A DNA stretch of 64,000 bases from contig QJNS01000220.1 of NCBI GenBank assembly GCA_004154925.1, positions 62,001 to 126,000 of the forward strand, in the 5' to 3' direction. The notes below the pieces were generated by a model, which was not told the DNA's origin, did not search any database, and worked only from the letters and a program-made list of their open reading frames with translations. The DNA comes from Monosporascus cannonballus (taxonomy: Eukaryota; Ascomycota; Sordariomycetes; Xylariales). Below, piece by piece: positions 34,601 through 48,277 of this stretch (position 1 is its first letter; each line of letters opens with the position of its first letter). The translations under genes and the position numbers were made by a program.

Positions 34601-37320
34601 AAATAATTTATTACGTTATAGGAAATATTATTTATTTAGAATTAAAAATAAAATATAATAATGTTTATATACGTATATTACGCGAATAATTAAACGTTTA
34701 AAAGGATGAAATAAAAAAATATAAATTTTACGGTTTAACGGCAATAAAAAGTTCGGCATAATAGTTATTAAGAACTTTTACGTTATAAAAAGTATTAAGC
34801 TAATAATTTCCAGCTTATATAACCAATATTAAAATAAAATCGTAAAACGTAATATTTAATTTTTTCAAAACGAAACGCATATAACCTCCGTACAGATAAA
34901 AATATTTACATACTTTTAAAACCTGATTATAAAAATTATAATCCATAAGATTAACAAAATAAAATAATTAATTATAAAAAATATAGCATTTATCGAATAT
35001 TTTAAAAAGATATTTAACCTTAAATCGAAACGGTTATATAAGCCGGATAATAATTATTTTGGTATTCTTAATAATAAATATATAATTTTAATTAATACAA
35101 ATTCTAGGAGTAAATTAAAAAGATTGATCATCCGGGAAGTAAAAAATTATTACTAGGGAATTAAGGAATATATAATTATAAGGTTTAATTATTAAATGGC
35201 GGCAAACTATTAATAATATTATATATTATTATTTATAAGAATCTGAAAAAATCAAAATAGCCCTTTAGCCCGAAAAATATTATTCGGTTATTTTTATAGC
35301 CCGTATAAAAACATTTAAAATACCGTTAAAAATAAGGTGTCCGAATAAAAAATAAAAACGATAACATTATTTCAAAGGATAATATAAATTAGGAAACGAA
35401 GCAAATAAAGCCCAAAAGGAGGCGTCCAAAGAAAATAATCCCTAACTTATATACCCTAGAAGCCTTAAACGAAGCCTCGGAATTTTTGCGTAAATTAAAC
35501 TTAATTTTAACCTAAAAAAGCAACGAAAAAAACGATTGCAGCATATATACTTTTTATTTTAACCCTGGTAACGACCTTAATAACGAAACCTATAAACTGT
35601 TTATAATAAACGATAGTCCAAACCTAAAAAAAGCTATGGGGAACCTAAATCGAAAAATATAACTTAAAATAATCTTTACAGATATCAAAGAAAATTTTTC
35701 GCGCGAAACCTTTAAATTTATACCCCTTGGCGAAAAAGCTTACGGGTATTTTAAAATTACCAAATAGGTGCTAAGAAATAAATATACTTTTACGGAAGAA
35801 TTAAAAAAGTACAAAGCCTGTATTTACGCAAAAAATTTATTTAATGAAAAAAAATAAATTATAACGAAATTGTAATTAATATTATAAGGGTTATATATTA
35901 AAGAATTTTAATAACGTTAATTACCGCTTTAGGTTAATATATATTTTAAATCGATTTTATCGCCGCTTATTTAAATAATAATTTAAAAAAAAACGTTTAC
36001 ATAAAAGTTTTTTTTATATTAATGGAATACTTTAATATTTACCCAAAAAACAAAGATATTTATTAATTTTCCTTTAAAGAAATTATGAAATTAATAAATT
36101 ATTTATACAGCTTAAAATAAGCCGGAATTATTTGGCAAAAGAAATAAGAAAAATATTAACAAAATAAAAATTCCGTTTATTAATTTCGGACGACGAAATA
36201 TACCATAATCCGGAAATAAAAGTTGTTATCGTTTTGTATATCGATAATTTCCCGCTTTTCGGCTTTAATAAATAACGTTTTTAAAATATTATCCAAAAAA
36301 TTGCTAAAAACGTACTTATTAAAGATTTGGATAACGCGGATTAATATCTACGTATATGGATTGTACGTTTTTCGCTTACTGGAAACGTTAGATTAAATTA
36401 GCAGCAATATATTAAAAAGTTATTATAATTAATAAATTTAAATCTTATATGAAAAATACTTATATTATTTATCAAAAACTTCTTAAAATGTATTATACGG
36501 TAGAACGGAATAATTAATGCGGAAAAAACGTTCGAATATATTAACCTGGCAGAAAAAACTTAATTTTTCTTATTATATTAATAAATTAAATATAATATGT
36601 ATAACTTTAATTTAGGTGAAGTTTATAAATAACCTGTTGCCTAAATACCGGGAATATATTAAGTAATTATTATAATATCTAAACGCTACGACAAACTTAT
36701 TTTTTCAGTATAAAAAGTTAAACGAAAACCATCCGTACCGGAAATATAACGACTTAAAATTATTCGAAATACTGGATATAAATTTTGCAAATTCCGAATT
36801 AGCAAAATCTATGACGGGGTACGTATTTTTCATAATCAAAATATCTGTTATGTAACTTTCGAAATTATAAGGTATTATTACTAAATATATTATAGAAATA
36901 AAGTACTTAAGAACAAAAACAGTAATAACGGAAATAACTGGAATTAAGAATTTTTTTACAGAATTAAGGCTTATATCCAAAGGCCTTATTTCTATCTTGG
37001 AAAATAATATAAGTACGTTCAAATAAATAACGGAAATACAAATAACCCGAAAAAAACGTTATATTCGGTTCGAATATTATAACGTACGTTAGAAGGTTCA
37101 AAACGGAAACATTTGTTTTTAATACGTAGAAAATAAGGATAACCTAATAGATAGGCTTACAAAACCATTAAACAGGGTTAATTTCGAATAATTTGTGGCT
37201 AATTTAAAGCTTAAAAGGATATAAATATAAAATAAGCCAAAAAGCATTTGAAATTAACGAAAATAAAAGTTTAATTCCTATATAGATTAAAGACTTTGTT
37301 AAATAAGGCCATTTAACGTA
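31690..37320 (+). pseudogene. Element D gag-pol remains
   Basis: A zinc-knuckle relic at 33331-33375 reads CFNYEKYGHMAKSY, with two zinc ligands changed from Cys to Tyr. The protease motif WDSGTNVNI is at 33814-33840 and keeps the catalytic Asp. The integrase start is at about 34350 (YRRLCHLNIKRLI, with the first His as Tyr). Reverse transcriptase shows YSLKQAG near 36105 and the catalytic box at 36237-36248 as YIDN, with the second Asp lost. Copia-type RNase H ends near 37200. These are the parts of a Ty1/Copia polyprotein. The 105-codon minus-strand frame (36705-37022) lies over RNase H and is a shadow. Confidence 0.8.
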
Positions 37321-37327
37321 AAAGGGC

Positions 37328-37535
37328 GTATCGGCAGTTAAATGCTTTAGATGCCTACGGTTAACGTTTTAAAGCAGTGCTTTGCTGCCTGGGACAGCGT
37401 TTATCCAGAGATTACTATTTGTACAAACAGGACGTGTATGTAAGGGCGGTACGCCCCAGACTTTTTCAGTCTTTCTTAGCATAGATCATCAAGCTATCAC
37501 CAGTTTCCTGCATTTGATCACTATGACTGTTAACA
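37328..37535 (+). repeat. 3' LTR of element D
   Basis: It starts TATCGGCAGTTAAATGC (TG to TA) and ends ATGACTGTTAACA, 208 bp. A short purine run AAAAGGGCG precedes it as a possible polypurine tract. The frame 37382-37588 is LTR read-through. Confidence 0.87.
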
Positions 37536-40500
37536 AAGCAATTATAACAATTATATTTAATATATATTTAGTTAAAATAATTTTATAAATTATATTAAGA
37601 AATATATAGTAAAACATATATTTTATATAATTTAAATATAGTTATTAGGTTTTTTTCTTATATATTATTATTTCGTTATAAAAAGAAATAACGTTAATAT
37701 TTTATTTATACTTAGTGATTTATATAAACTTAATAATTTACATATTTGTAATTATATAACTTTAAAATTTATATATATTTTGATCTTAATTATATATAAA
37801 CTTTAACTATATATTATAAATCTGTATATATTTCTTATTAATATTAATAATATATTCGATAATTATTTAATATCCGAATTTTACTTTATTTATCATATTT
37901 TATATTTCTAATTTATATTTGTAATTTTAATTAAGCCGCATTTCTATCGGGAAATTTATAATATTATTAAATATATTAATTATAATTATTTATTTATATA
38001 TATTTAATAATACCCAATTATTATAATAATAATATTATTATTTATTAAAATGAAATATAATAATTATATTGGGAAATATATAATAATTTAATAAAAAATT
38101 AAAACGTATATAAAAATTGTAGCGGTATTAACTTAATTTTCGATACGAAATATATTAATTACGGCGTTATTTTCCGTATTTTATTTTTTATTATATATAC
38201 CGTTTTTTAAACCCTGCTTTAGCTTAAAAAATAGGCTTTTCTTAAACCAAATGATTATTTAATAAAGCCTTAATACCATAAGCTTTTTATAAAGTGGATT
38301 TTATTATTATGTATTAAAAAGATAAATTATTTACTGTTATATATATATTAATATATATTTTATTTATAATAATTTCGGAATAATACTTCAATAAATATTT
38401 CCAGATTTTAATTATATATATATAACTTATAAAACGTTAATAAAAATATATATTTATATATTTTAATAATTTTCAAATTCCGTTTTTAATATATCCCGAA
38501 AAAGTTATTAAACAATATATAATATTATTTGTTTTTTTTCTTATATTAAAATATAATAATAAAATTATCGCTACGAATAATACAGATTATTAAATAATAA
38601 GTTTTTAAAACTGCAAAATAAACATTCTTTATATTATAAATTTAATCGGCGTATATTTTTCAAAACTTTATATACTTCGGGCTATTAATCGTGTTCGGGA
38701 ATTTATAATTTATAATAATTTTGAAATTTCTATTAGACAAAATACCAAACCGCAATATATCTTATAATATATATTATATGGACGTTATTTGTATAATATT
38801 AAATAAAAAGAAGATTCGTAATTAGACGTAATTAGTTACTAAATAAATAACTTTATATAAAAATTAGATTTTTAGGTACCGCGGTATATTCGGTATTAAT
38901 ATTAAGGATTTCGGTAGTTATCTGGAATATCCGATTATTATTATATTTATATAAAATTTTAATATACAGGAATTGCTAAAACTAGCTAGAGAAAAAACAA
39001 AAGAATTTTTAGAACTAGCTGAGGACCTAGTTATGTCGACAAAAGGAAAACGCGGCAAAGAAAAAAAGCTAGATTTAGCCGTTAACCTTTATTAAGGGAA
39101 CCAAAAAACCTTAATTCGAAAAAGAAATAATAATTAAAATTGCCAATAAAATAAAAATAAAATATATGGGTAGCCTCGAAAATATTAATTAAAATCGTAT
39201 GCCGACAAATAATAATCTTAATTATAGAAAAATAAATCATAAAACGTAATTTTTAAGGATTTATTATAAACCCGGGATTTTAAATATTTCGAATTAGTAT
39301 TTGGAAAAAAAATAAATATTAAAATAATTATATTAATGATAAAAACTAATTTTCGTAATATTGGCAAAAAATTATCTATATTATTTATTTACTCGCGTAA
39401 TTAATTCTTTACTCTAATTATTTAATCCGAACTAAAGTACCTTAAGGGTTAAAAATAGAAATATTTTAAAAGCTAATATCACAAGCTTAAAAAAAGATTG
39501 GAAAATAAGATTTAAAATATTTTAATTCGGTTTTAAAAAGTAAGGGTTATAAATTAAAGAAATAATTTAGTAATAACCGCGATAAATTATAATTCAAATT
39601 ATATAATATAAAATTCTATTAATCTTTTTAATTAGAAAATTAATTATATATGCATTATAATAAATAATTAATTCGAATTAAGATAAATTCATGTTCCGTA
39701 TAAAGCTTAACGAATTAAAATTTAATAAAATTAACGAATTTAATAAGTAAATAATATATTAATAATTTTAATTAATATTATATAAATATTTACAATTATT
39801 ATATTTTACGACCGTAATATTATACCGAAACCGAACGCGTTTTTTGTTATCGGCCTTAATTAAAATTAACAAAATTTCGTTTTTTACTTTTTAACTTAAT
39901 GTCGTAATTATTTTTTTAATTTGTTATTAATATTGGTATCCGATAAATACTATTTATTTTTAACGTAAAACTTCCTAATTTTAATAAAAAATTATTATTT
40001 TTATTTTATTCTCATATATTATTTATAATATCGGGTTATAAATCTTTTCGTTTTAGCGACTCCGGCGATTTCGGTACCAATATAAAAACAAACGAATTAT
40101 ACGAATATAAGTACGGTAATGAAAGCGGGGCTAAAAGGTTAAAAATGGTTAAAAACGATGTGTTTTGTATTATCGTTATAAATAAAAAAATAAAACAAAT
40201 TTTTAATTAAGATTATCCAATATATTACGAATTACGTATATAAATATAAGCGTTATTATAACCAAATTTACCATTTGAATTTATGAAAATATATAAATTA
40301 TATGCCGGCTTAATATTTAAATTATCAGAATTACGGTTAAATCGTTAATTACTAATTTAAGCCGAACCACCGTATACGGTATACTTTAATTAAGTCGAAA
40401 TATAATATAAGGCAGCGTTATAATTTTTTCCGATATTTGTTAAATTTATAACGTAATAATAATACGTCTTTTATATAACTTAATTTATAATATAAAGATA

Positions 40501-40994
40501 TAATGTTATTATTTTTAATTAAGCAAATTCCGTTATTTACGACAAATTATTTATATTTTTTATAAAATGAAAAAGATATTTTTTTATATTCAATATATAG
40601 TATCAAAAATAAATAAGTTTTTAAAATATCTTAATATTATTATTTATCGAAATCGAGAACCGCCTTAACTAATTTAATTATATCGTAAATTAAACATGAA
40701 CCTTTAATTTCGTTTTATTTATTTGGAAATTTATCAAATAAAAACAGTTTAAATTTAATAAAAATAAATATTTATTTTGTTTTTTTATCGCCAAACGGAA
40801 ATAACCGTACAAAAAATAACTTATTCGCCCGTTATTTATATTAGGATTTTATTATTTTCCAAATAACTACCTTTATCGAACCGGCTTTTAGTTATTTTTA
40901 TGCAAGTATTTTCGAATTTAAAAATTTAAGTATATAAAAAAAATTAAATATATATATAGTATAACAAAATCCATCCGGAATTAAGTTATTATAG
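37536..40994. other. AT-rich DNA with unresolved decayed coding traces
   Basis: No family can be named in these 3.5 kb. 37540-38100 is extremely AT-rich. Around 38650-39100 a plus-strand frame looks coding-like, with ILRAINRVREF near 38670 and KTKEFLELAEDLVMSTKGKR near 38995. Around 40860-40994 both strands can be read; the minus-strand reading FKFENTCIKITKSRFDKGS has few stops. Element F is inserted at 40995 and the decayed sequence resumes at 48278. Whether this is one gene or several is not decided. Confidence 0.3.
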
Positions 40995-41410
40995 TGTTAC
41001 AGGAATAGGGGTTTCTGTCTCGAGGAGACCAACCCTTAAGGCCTAGCGCGGGCCTGTTACGGCTAAACTCCGGACGAGAGGCTTGGTTCTTAATGTGATC
41101 TAAATAATTTAGGTAATCTGGGATTAGATCATATAGATTATATAGATTTATAACATACTTATTTTGGGAGTTTGGGATATATAATAAATTGGTTTTTTAT
41201 ATAAATAACATTTATTTAATTTTCGTTTTTTAATTATTAATTTAAGCTTTTAACCAAAGGCAATTATACCGTTCTTTAATTTAAAAAAATATTTTGAAAT
41301 TTCCTAAACGAATATACTAAATTATTCTTCGCCTTATTATTATTTGCAAATCAAAACCTTTTTCGGATATTATTTATATTTCTAGGTGGATATATAACAA
41401 ATTCGTTATA
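40995..41410 (+). repeat. 5' LTR of element F
   Basis: It starts TGTTACAGGAATAGGGG and ends AATTCGTTATA. The first 130 bp are little changed, the rest carries many TpA changes. Confidence 0.9.
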
Positions 41411-41689
41411 TTTTGATAACTTTTTAATTAATAAATAACGAATAATTCATTGCCCAATTAAGGCATAAGCTTTTTTAAATTTAGTATAAATAATAATATA
41501 AGATAACGTTTAAAAGATAAATAACGTATACGATTTCCGTTATTAGCCAATAAAGTATTATTAATAAGATTTAATAATTTACCCCTTATTAAAAATTTTT
41601 TTTAACTAATTAATAATATAATATCCCTTATAACTTGATCTTAAGGAGGCCCGTTATTTTTACAATTTAAATAACAACTTATTCCGGAC

Positions 41690-44600
41690 CCTAAGGATAT
41701 TATTAAAATCTAAGGAAAGGAGTTGGAAAAGGAAATAGCTAAGGAAAAGGTTAAAAAAAAGTATAAGGCCGAAAGCTAAAAAAAAAACTTATTGCGAAAA
41801 AAAAATTAAATGCCCTAGTAACAAAAGTCCGAACCCTAAAAAAAAAGAATACTCGGTTTATAAAAGGAAAAAAGCCAGCTTTTCTTTAGTTTGGCTTTTC
41901 CAAAGAGCGAAACCAAGGGGCCGGCTACCGACCCCTTTCGCTGGACCCAAGACGAATACAAGAAAAAGCCTTAACCCTATTACTGTTCGGCGCAATTCGG
42001 ACACGGAAAGGAATTATTCCACCCCCTAGCTATTACGGAATACCAGATATCAAGGGTTATAAACCAATTTTCCCTAAGCCTTACGACAAATTAAAGGACC
42101 TTAATAGATTTTTGGTTTAAGTAAGACTTTATTTTAAGTTTTATAAAAATTTTTTGCCGGAGAAATATCAAAAAAATAATAATTATTTCTTAATTATTAA
42201 TTGGACAAATTTGCTAATAATTCGAACTTATTTTAATAAATTATTTTAAAAAATACTTAAAGGAATTTTCGGACCTTATTAAATATATTTTTAGCAATTA
42301 CGAAAATTTTTTAAAAAAGAATACGCGTTTTATTCGGTAATCCCGATAAAAAATAAAACGTTATTAAGCAATTTTATTTTTTTTACCAAATTAAGTTAAT
42401 ATCTAAATATATAATAAAATTTAACCGTTTAGCCGTTATTTTAAATTTACCAAAAAGCGTATTATTTTATCCTTATTTTAATAACTTAAAGCCTTAAGTT
42501 AAAAACAAACTATATATAAAACTTAAAATTAAATTTTTTGCAAAATATATAAATAAGGTTAATATCGCCGACTAACAAACTTTTAATTGGTATCTTAAGA
42601 AAAAAAAATTAATAAATAAGGTAATAATAAGAGCTTTTGTAGCTAAACCAAAAAAATAAAAGTAGGCCTTAAAAGGAAACGAATTCCGCTTTAAAGGAAC
42701 CTAAGAAAAACAAATTTAAAATAAAGTGTTTTAATTATAATAAAAAGGGGCACTTTAAAAGCGAATATCGCTCCCCCGTTAAAAGGGATTCCAAAAAAAA
42801 GGATTTCTTAACCTTAAAAAAAAGCCAAAGCGGCTAAATAAAAAATTAATAATAAGGTAGAAAAAAAAGAAAAAAAATTAATTTAATTTTTTTCCAGCCA
42901 GAATTTATTATTGCTATAATTACTTAAATCCAGAATAATAACTTAAAGTACGAGAATTATCTTATTTATTAAGATTTTAAGGTTAAAGCCTATAAATATT
43001 ATCCAAAACAAATGGTTTTTAAAATAACCATAAAATTAAGATATTAATGTTATTTTAATTCCTAAAAGTATAAGATATATATAAAAAATGGTTAACTTCG
43101 ACCAAATATTAATAATTACGGACAATTATTCCTAAAATTTTATAAATTCTTAAAATATATTATTTATAAGAAAATACCACCGGTAAACCCTTACGACCTA
43201 TTATATTTTATTATTTATTATTAAGATAATTATTTTATTTATTTTAAAACCAAAAAAAAATAATAACTTTTAGCCCGGATAAAATAATAATACTTTTACC
43301 GAACCAGACGATAAATGCCGATATATTAAAATTCTCTAATAGTTAAAATACTTTAAATCTTATTATTTATACCCCAAATTAAAATGGAGTTAAAAAGCTA
43401 TATCGCAAAAATATTTATATTATTTCCCGATATTTTATATTTAATACGAACTCTTAAATATAGGAATACTTTTTTCGAAAATTTACCTTTTTGATTTTAT
43501 AATTCGGGAAATACGGAATAAAAAAGTAAGTTAGGAAAAAAATTAGACTTTAAAGCCTTAATATAAATATAATAAAAAAATATGGTTCCGATATAAAAAT
43601 AATTAATGCACCAAATATGTTGTTAAAAAAGTTCGCGAATAAAGGCTTACTTAAATCGGGAATTATCAAAAATCAAAAAAATTATAAAGGCTTTCGAAAA
43701 TAAGGTATCGAAAAGCCTTAACCGATAAAACCTTATGCAAAATAACGAAAGGAATGTACAGCCAGATTAAGATCCCCTTTTAATATAAAGGCAAAATATT
43801 TAAAGCCATAATTAATTCCGGAGCAAAAAATAATTTTATTTTTCCCGTAATAACAAAAAGATATTAAATTCCCTAAAAATACAAATTAAAATCCTATAAA
43901 TTACGTACGGTGGACAGTAACTTATTTACTTATGAAAACGGACAAATTCTCCGAAAATCGGAAAAGCTTTTAATATATATTCAAAAATATCAAAAACATA
44001 TTTTGTTGGATATTGCCGACATTTCCGGACATAACATCATCTTAGGAATACCTTAACTTTATTTTAGCAACCTAAGGATTAATTGGAAAAAACGAACGTT
44101 TTCCTGGGACAAAATGCCAAAAAAGGATAATCGAGAAATTTATTATGTTATTAAAGAAATACGGATTCTTAATTAGATCTTTATAATATTTCCGGAATAT
44201 CAAAAATTTAAGAAATTATTTAAAAACAAAAGAAATTACGAATTACCGCTATATAATTAATAGGATTACCGGATACCCATTAAAAAAAGATATTATCCTA
44301 AATTTCATAACATTTATTACAGAAATTCCGAAAAGTTAAAGGCCTTATAAAAAATATATAACTTGATTTAAAAAAAGGATATATCTAATTTTGTAACTTT
44401 CCTGCCGGATACTTAGTCCTTATGGTACCAAAAACCAAAGATAATAAATAAAAAATCGATAAAAATAAAAACTTTATTTATCGAAAAATAATCGATTATA
44501 AATAATTAAATGATATTATAATTAAAAACGGATATCCCCTAATTTTTATAAATACCTTAAAGGAAAATATTAATAAAGCTAAATAATTTATAACGTTTAA

Positions 44601-47151
44601 TTTTCGCGATAATTATTACCGTATTAAAATGGCCAAAGGAGAAAAATAAAAAATAATATTTAAAATAATATATGGACTTTACAAATATAAAATAATACTT
44701 ATAGGACTTATTAACGTTCCCGCCAGTTTCTAAAGCTTAATAATAATTACCTTCCGATAATTTTTGGACAAATTCGTATTTGTTTATTTCGACGATATTT
44801 TCATTTATTTCGAAACCTTAAAAAAGCGTAAAAAATATATTATTTAAGTATTTAAAATTCTGGACGAAAATAATATTCGAATTAACCCTGCCAAAAATAT
44901 ATGGCATATTTAAAAATTGGATTTTTTGGGATTTACTTTTATATTAGGCCAAATTCAAATTTAACGCTTTAAATTAGAAGCAGTTAAGGACTAGCCTATT
45001 TCTAATAAGGCGACCGTTATAAATATCTAATAAATCTTAAGATTTACGGATTAAGTATACGGCTTAATTAAGGGATATAGAAATATAATTAAACTTTTAA
45101 CGAAATTTATTACCAAAAAGTACGTCGGAAAAAAAATTCGAACTTCCAAAGGAAATAAAAGAAATAATTATTAACGGACTTATCGTAAGGATACCAAATC
45201 CAGATAAAACGAAACGATTAAAGATAAATACTTCTGAATATACCTTGGGCGCAATTTTGGAATAGCAAAAAAATAACGGCAAATAATACCTAATAACATA
45301 TTACTTTAAAGCATTCCGAAATACAGAATTTAAATACCAGATTTACGACAAAAAATTATTAATAATTATTAATGCTTTTAAAAAATAGGAATTTTTTTTA
45401 ATAAAACAAAAAAACCCTTTAATATTTACTTTGATTATAAAAATTATACGCGATTTATAAAAACCCAAAAATTAAACAAACGATATAAAAAATAATGGAT
45501 TTTTTTGTCCAGATTTAATTTTAAAATATATTACATTAAAGGAAAAAAAAATATCCAAGTAAATATTTTTAGTCGTAAAGGAGATTACGATTCTAAAATT
45601 TCTAAAAAAAGTATATAAATATTATAATATAACAAAAATAAAATTATATATTTATATAAAATAATAAAGAAACTAACTACCGAATTTTTAATACGGTTCC
45701 GGAATTCCTATGATGCAAAAAAACAAAAAAAAATCCAGCAGCTAAAAAAATAACCCAAAGATTAATTATTATGTTATGGCAAAATTTATATTCCTAAGGA
45801 TTAATAAAAATAATTCGTAAAGGAATTTTATAAGAACTTATTATATGGATATTAAAAAATCTTTAAAACCACCCGACGGCTGCAAAAAAAATACGATTTC
45901 CCTAGGTTACGCCATATGGTTAAAATAATTATCAAGAATTATAACGTTTATAATAAGGCTAAGGTAATACGCCATAAACCTTACGGGCTATTATAACCTA
46001 CCGATATTCCTAATAAAGTATAAAATACCATAACTTAAAACTTTATTATTAATTTATCTTTATTTAAAAACCCAGTTATTAAAATCGAATATAACAAAAT
46101 ATAAATAATTATTAACAGATTTACCAAATATAAATACTTTTTATTTTTTTAAAAAAATATAACGGCAGAATAATTAGCTTACGTCTTTATCAGATAATAC
46201 CTTAATAAGCATAAAATATTTTAAAAAATCGTTTTAAACCGAAATACGTTATTTATTTCAAAATTTGGTACCAATTTTTTTAAATAAATTAGTATTAAAT
46301 TTAAGTTTTTAATAACGTATTATCCCTAGATAGATAATTAAACCGAAAAACTAAACCAGACCTTGGAACAATACCTACAAAATTACGTTAATTATTAGCA
46401 AAATAATTAGGTAAAATTTTTATTATTGGCATAAATCGTTAATAATATATTTATTAACGAGGATATAAGCGTATCTCCTTATATAGTTATATATGGATAT
46501 AATATAAAAACAAAATAATTTAAATATCCGTTTAATAAGGTATTAAAAATTGTTATAATTGCCTTAAAAACAAAGATATTAATAATAAAAATCAAAACGA
46601 TTTAAGCGTATTTCCAAAACGAATTATAATTTTTACAATAACAGATAATTTAATATTATAATAAGAAAAAAAGGAAAGGATTAATTTTAACGAAAGAAAA
46701 TAAGGTTTATTTATTACGCCAAAAACAAAACGTAATTTCGAATATTTCATAAATTAAAATAAAAAAAATTAGCGACAAATTTAATTTTAAAAAATTTGGC
46801 TTATTTAAAATTAATAAAATTATTTCCAAAACTAATTATTAATTGTTATTACTTAAAAATATAAAAATATATTTTGTTTTTTATATTTCTTTATTTAAAT
46901 TAATATTTAAAAACGCCCCGTTAAAAATAAACTTAAAATTCGAAAAAGATTTTGACGAATACGAAATTAAACGAATACTGGATTTTAGAATAATTAAAAG
47001 TAAAATCCAGTATCTAATTAAATAAAAAAGGTACTTATATGAAAAAAATACGTAAAAACCGTTTAATTATTTAACGAATATAATGGACCTAATTAAGACG
47101 TTTTACCGATAAAATCCTGATTAACCGTCTTTAGTACGGCCAAGGTCGTAA
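41690..47151 (+). pseudogene. Element F gag-pol remains
   Basis: Gag starts with a charged helix (KELEKEIAKEKVKKKYKAES near 41710) and a Pro-rich part (PPPSYYGIPDIKGYKP near 42025). The zinc knuckle is at about 42718-42760 (CFNYNKKGHFKSEY, two Cys now Tyr). The protease reads INSGAKNNFI near 43810, with Asp of DSG now Asn. The reverse transcriptase catalytic box at 44785-44796 is YFDD, with both Asp kept. RNase H runs from about 45190 to 45400. The integrase C-terminal part and a clear chromodomain follow (46953-47085: DEYEIKRILDFRIIKSKIQY). After PD the frame ends at TAA 47149-47151. A 60-codon open piece at 46843-47025 is part of this frame. Confidence 0.85.
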
Positions 47152-47650
47152 ACGATAACGGTCCCCTATTTAAATTTAATCTTACGGCGTTCCAGTCAAA
47201 GAAAATAAACGTTTCCAAAACGGCGTCCATCTTAGAAATAAGCCGTACTTGCTTTATTTCCATACGACGTTATTTTTTTTCCATCCTTTTTCGTTTTTCC
47301 AGCTAATCCAACTTTAAACCTTCTTTTAATAACTTTACCGTTTTTTTTGAAAAAGTTTTGTTAAAGGCGTAACCGCCTTAGTTTCCTAATAAATTCCTTT
47401 AATTTTTCGTTTTGCCGGCGTCGCAGTTTATCCAGTTTTTTTTTAATAATCTCCTAGTAAGCCAAAAACTATTCTTAATTTCGCGCTATTTTTTTAAAAA
47501 ACGCTTTTACGTTTCGTTTATTTTTTTAAGGAATTTATTATTAAAACGTTATAAGAAAAACGTTAATAACGAATACAGCAGTTACAACTCGGGTAATTTA
47601 ACGTATAAAAATAATTCTTTTCGCCAAAACGGATATAGTTAAAATAAGCA
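47093..47650 (-). pseudogene. Antisense accessory coiled-coil frame of element F
   Basis: Read on the minus strand, a charged helical stretch (FLKKINET, KLDKLRRRQNEKLKEFIRKL) leads to VKLLKEGLKLD, then LEKRKRMEKK and MDAVLETFIFFDWNAVRLNL, ending ...DFIGKTS and TAA at 47093-47095. A frame change near the A8/T8 run at 47341-47348 splits the two halves. The frame matches that of G over its whole readable length and ends at the same place relative to pol, overlapping it by 59 nt. The start is not fixed. Function unknown. Confidence 0.65.
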
Positions 47651-47854
47651 AAGGCTTTAATTTTAAACCTTTTAATTAATTTAATACGGGTATTACAAAA
47701 ATCGCGTTAGTTTAAACGAGGTTTTTTTTTCCTTTTTGAATATGTTTTGTTATAATAAAGTTAGCTGGGACGTTTCCAACTTTTTCCAATAAAACGAAAT
47801 GGCCACTTACGGTACTTATTTTTAGGGACAAAAATCCTTGGAAAAAGGAAATAA

Positions 47855-48272
47855 TATTACAGGAACAGGGGTTCTTATCTTGAGGAAACTAACCCTTAAG
47901 GCCTAACGCAGGCCTGTTATGGCTAAATTCCGGACGAAAAGTTTAGTTCTTAATGTGATCTAAGTAATTTAGGTAACCTGGGACTAGATTATATAGATTA
48001 CATAGATTTACGATATACTTACTTTGGGAATTTGGGATATATAATAAATCAATCTTTTATATAAATAGCACTTATTTAATTTTCGCTCCTTAATTATTAA
48101 TCTAAGCTTTTAACCAAAGGCAATTATACCGTTCTCTAATTGAAAAAGGAATACCTTGAAATCTCCTTAACGAACATACTAAATTATTCATCGCCTTATT
48201 GTTACCTACAAATCAAGACCCTTTTCGGATACTGTTTATACCTCCAGGTGGATGTATGACAGGTTCGTTACA
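47855..48272 (+). repeat. 3' LTR of element F
   Basis: It starts TATTACAGGAACAGGGG and ends GACAGGTTCGTTACA, 418 bp. It is clearly less mutated than the 5' LTR, especially in the last 60 bp. That last part (about 150 bp) also matches the LTRs of G; the first part does not. Confidence 0.9.
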
Positions 48273-48277
48273 TATAG

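Larger units (their letters stand above)
31410..37535 (+). mobile_element. Element D: plus-strand Ty1/Copia retrotransposon
   Basis: Two LTRs of 206 and 208 bp (31410-31615 and 37328-37535) bound a 6126-bp element. Gag with a zinc knuckle, protease, integrase, reverse transcriptase and RNase H follow in Copia order. The tetranucleotide AAGC abuts both ends (TAAGC left, AAGCA right); a 5-bp duplication is not exact. The LTRs are little mutated, the inside heavily. Confidence 0.85.
40995..48272 (+). mobile_element. Element F: complete plus-strand chromodomain Gypsy retrotransposon, duplication TATAG
   Basis: LTRs at 40995-41410 (416 bp) and 47855-48272 (418 bp) are flanked by TATAG at 40990-40994 and 48273-48277. 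Total length is 7278 bp. Gag, protease, reverse transcriptase, RNase H, integrase and chromodomain follow on the plus strand, and an accessory frame runs the other way before the 3' LTR. The same family as G in the opposite orientation 3 kb away. Confidence 0.92.

Noticed and set aside
36705..37022. 105-codon minus-strand frame, the longest in the window
   Set aside because: It lies over the Copia RNase H of element D, whose plus-strand motifs are readable. Its hydrophobic composition is the antisense of a mutated coding strand.
31410..37540. A perfect 5-bp target duplication for element D
   Set aside because: Flanks are TAAGC and AAGCA; only AAGC is shared and it is offset by one base.
46843..47025. 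60-codon frame as an independent chromodomain protein
   Set aside because: It is in frame with the integrase of F upstream and the rest of the chromodomain downstream; only RIP stops isolate it.
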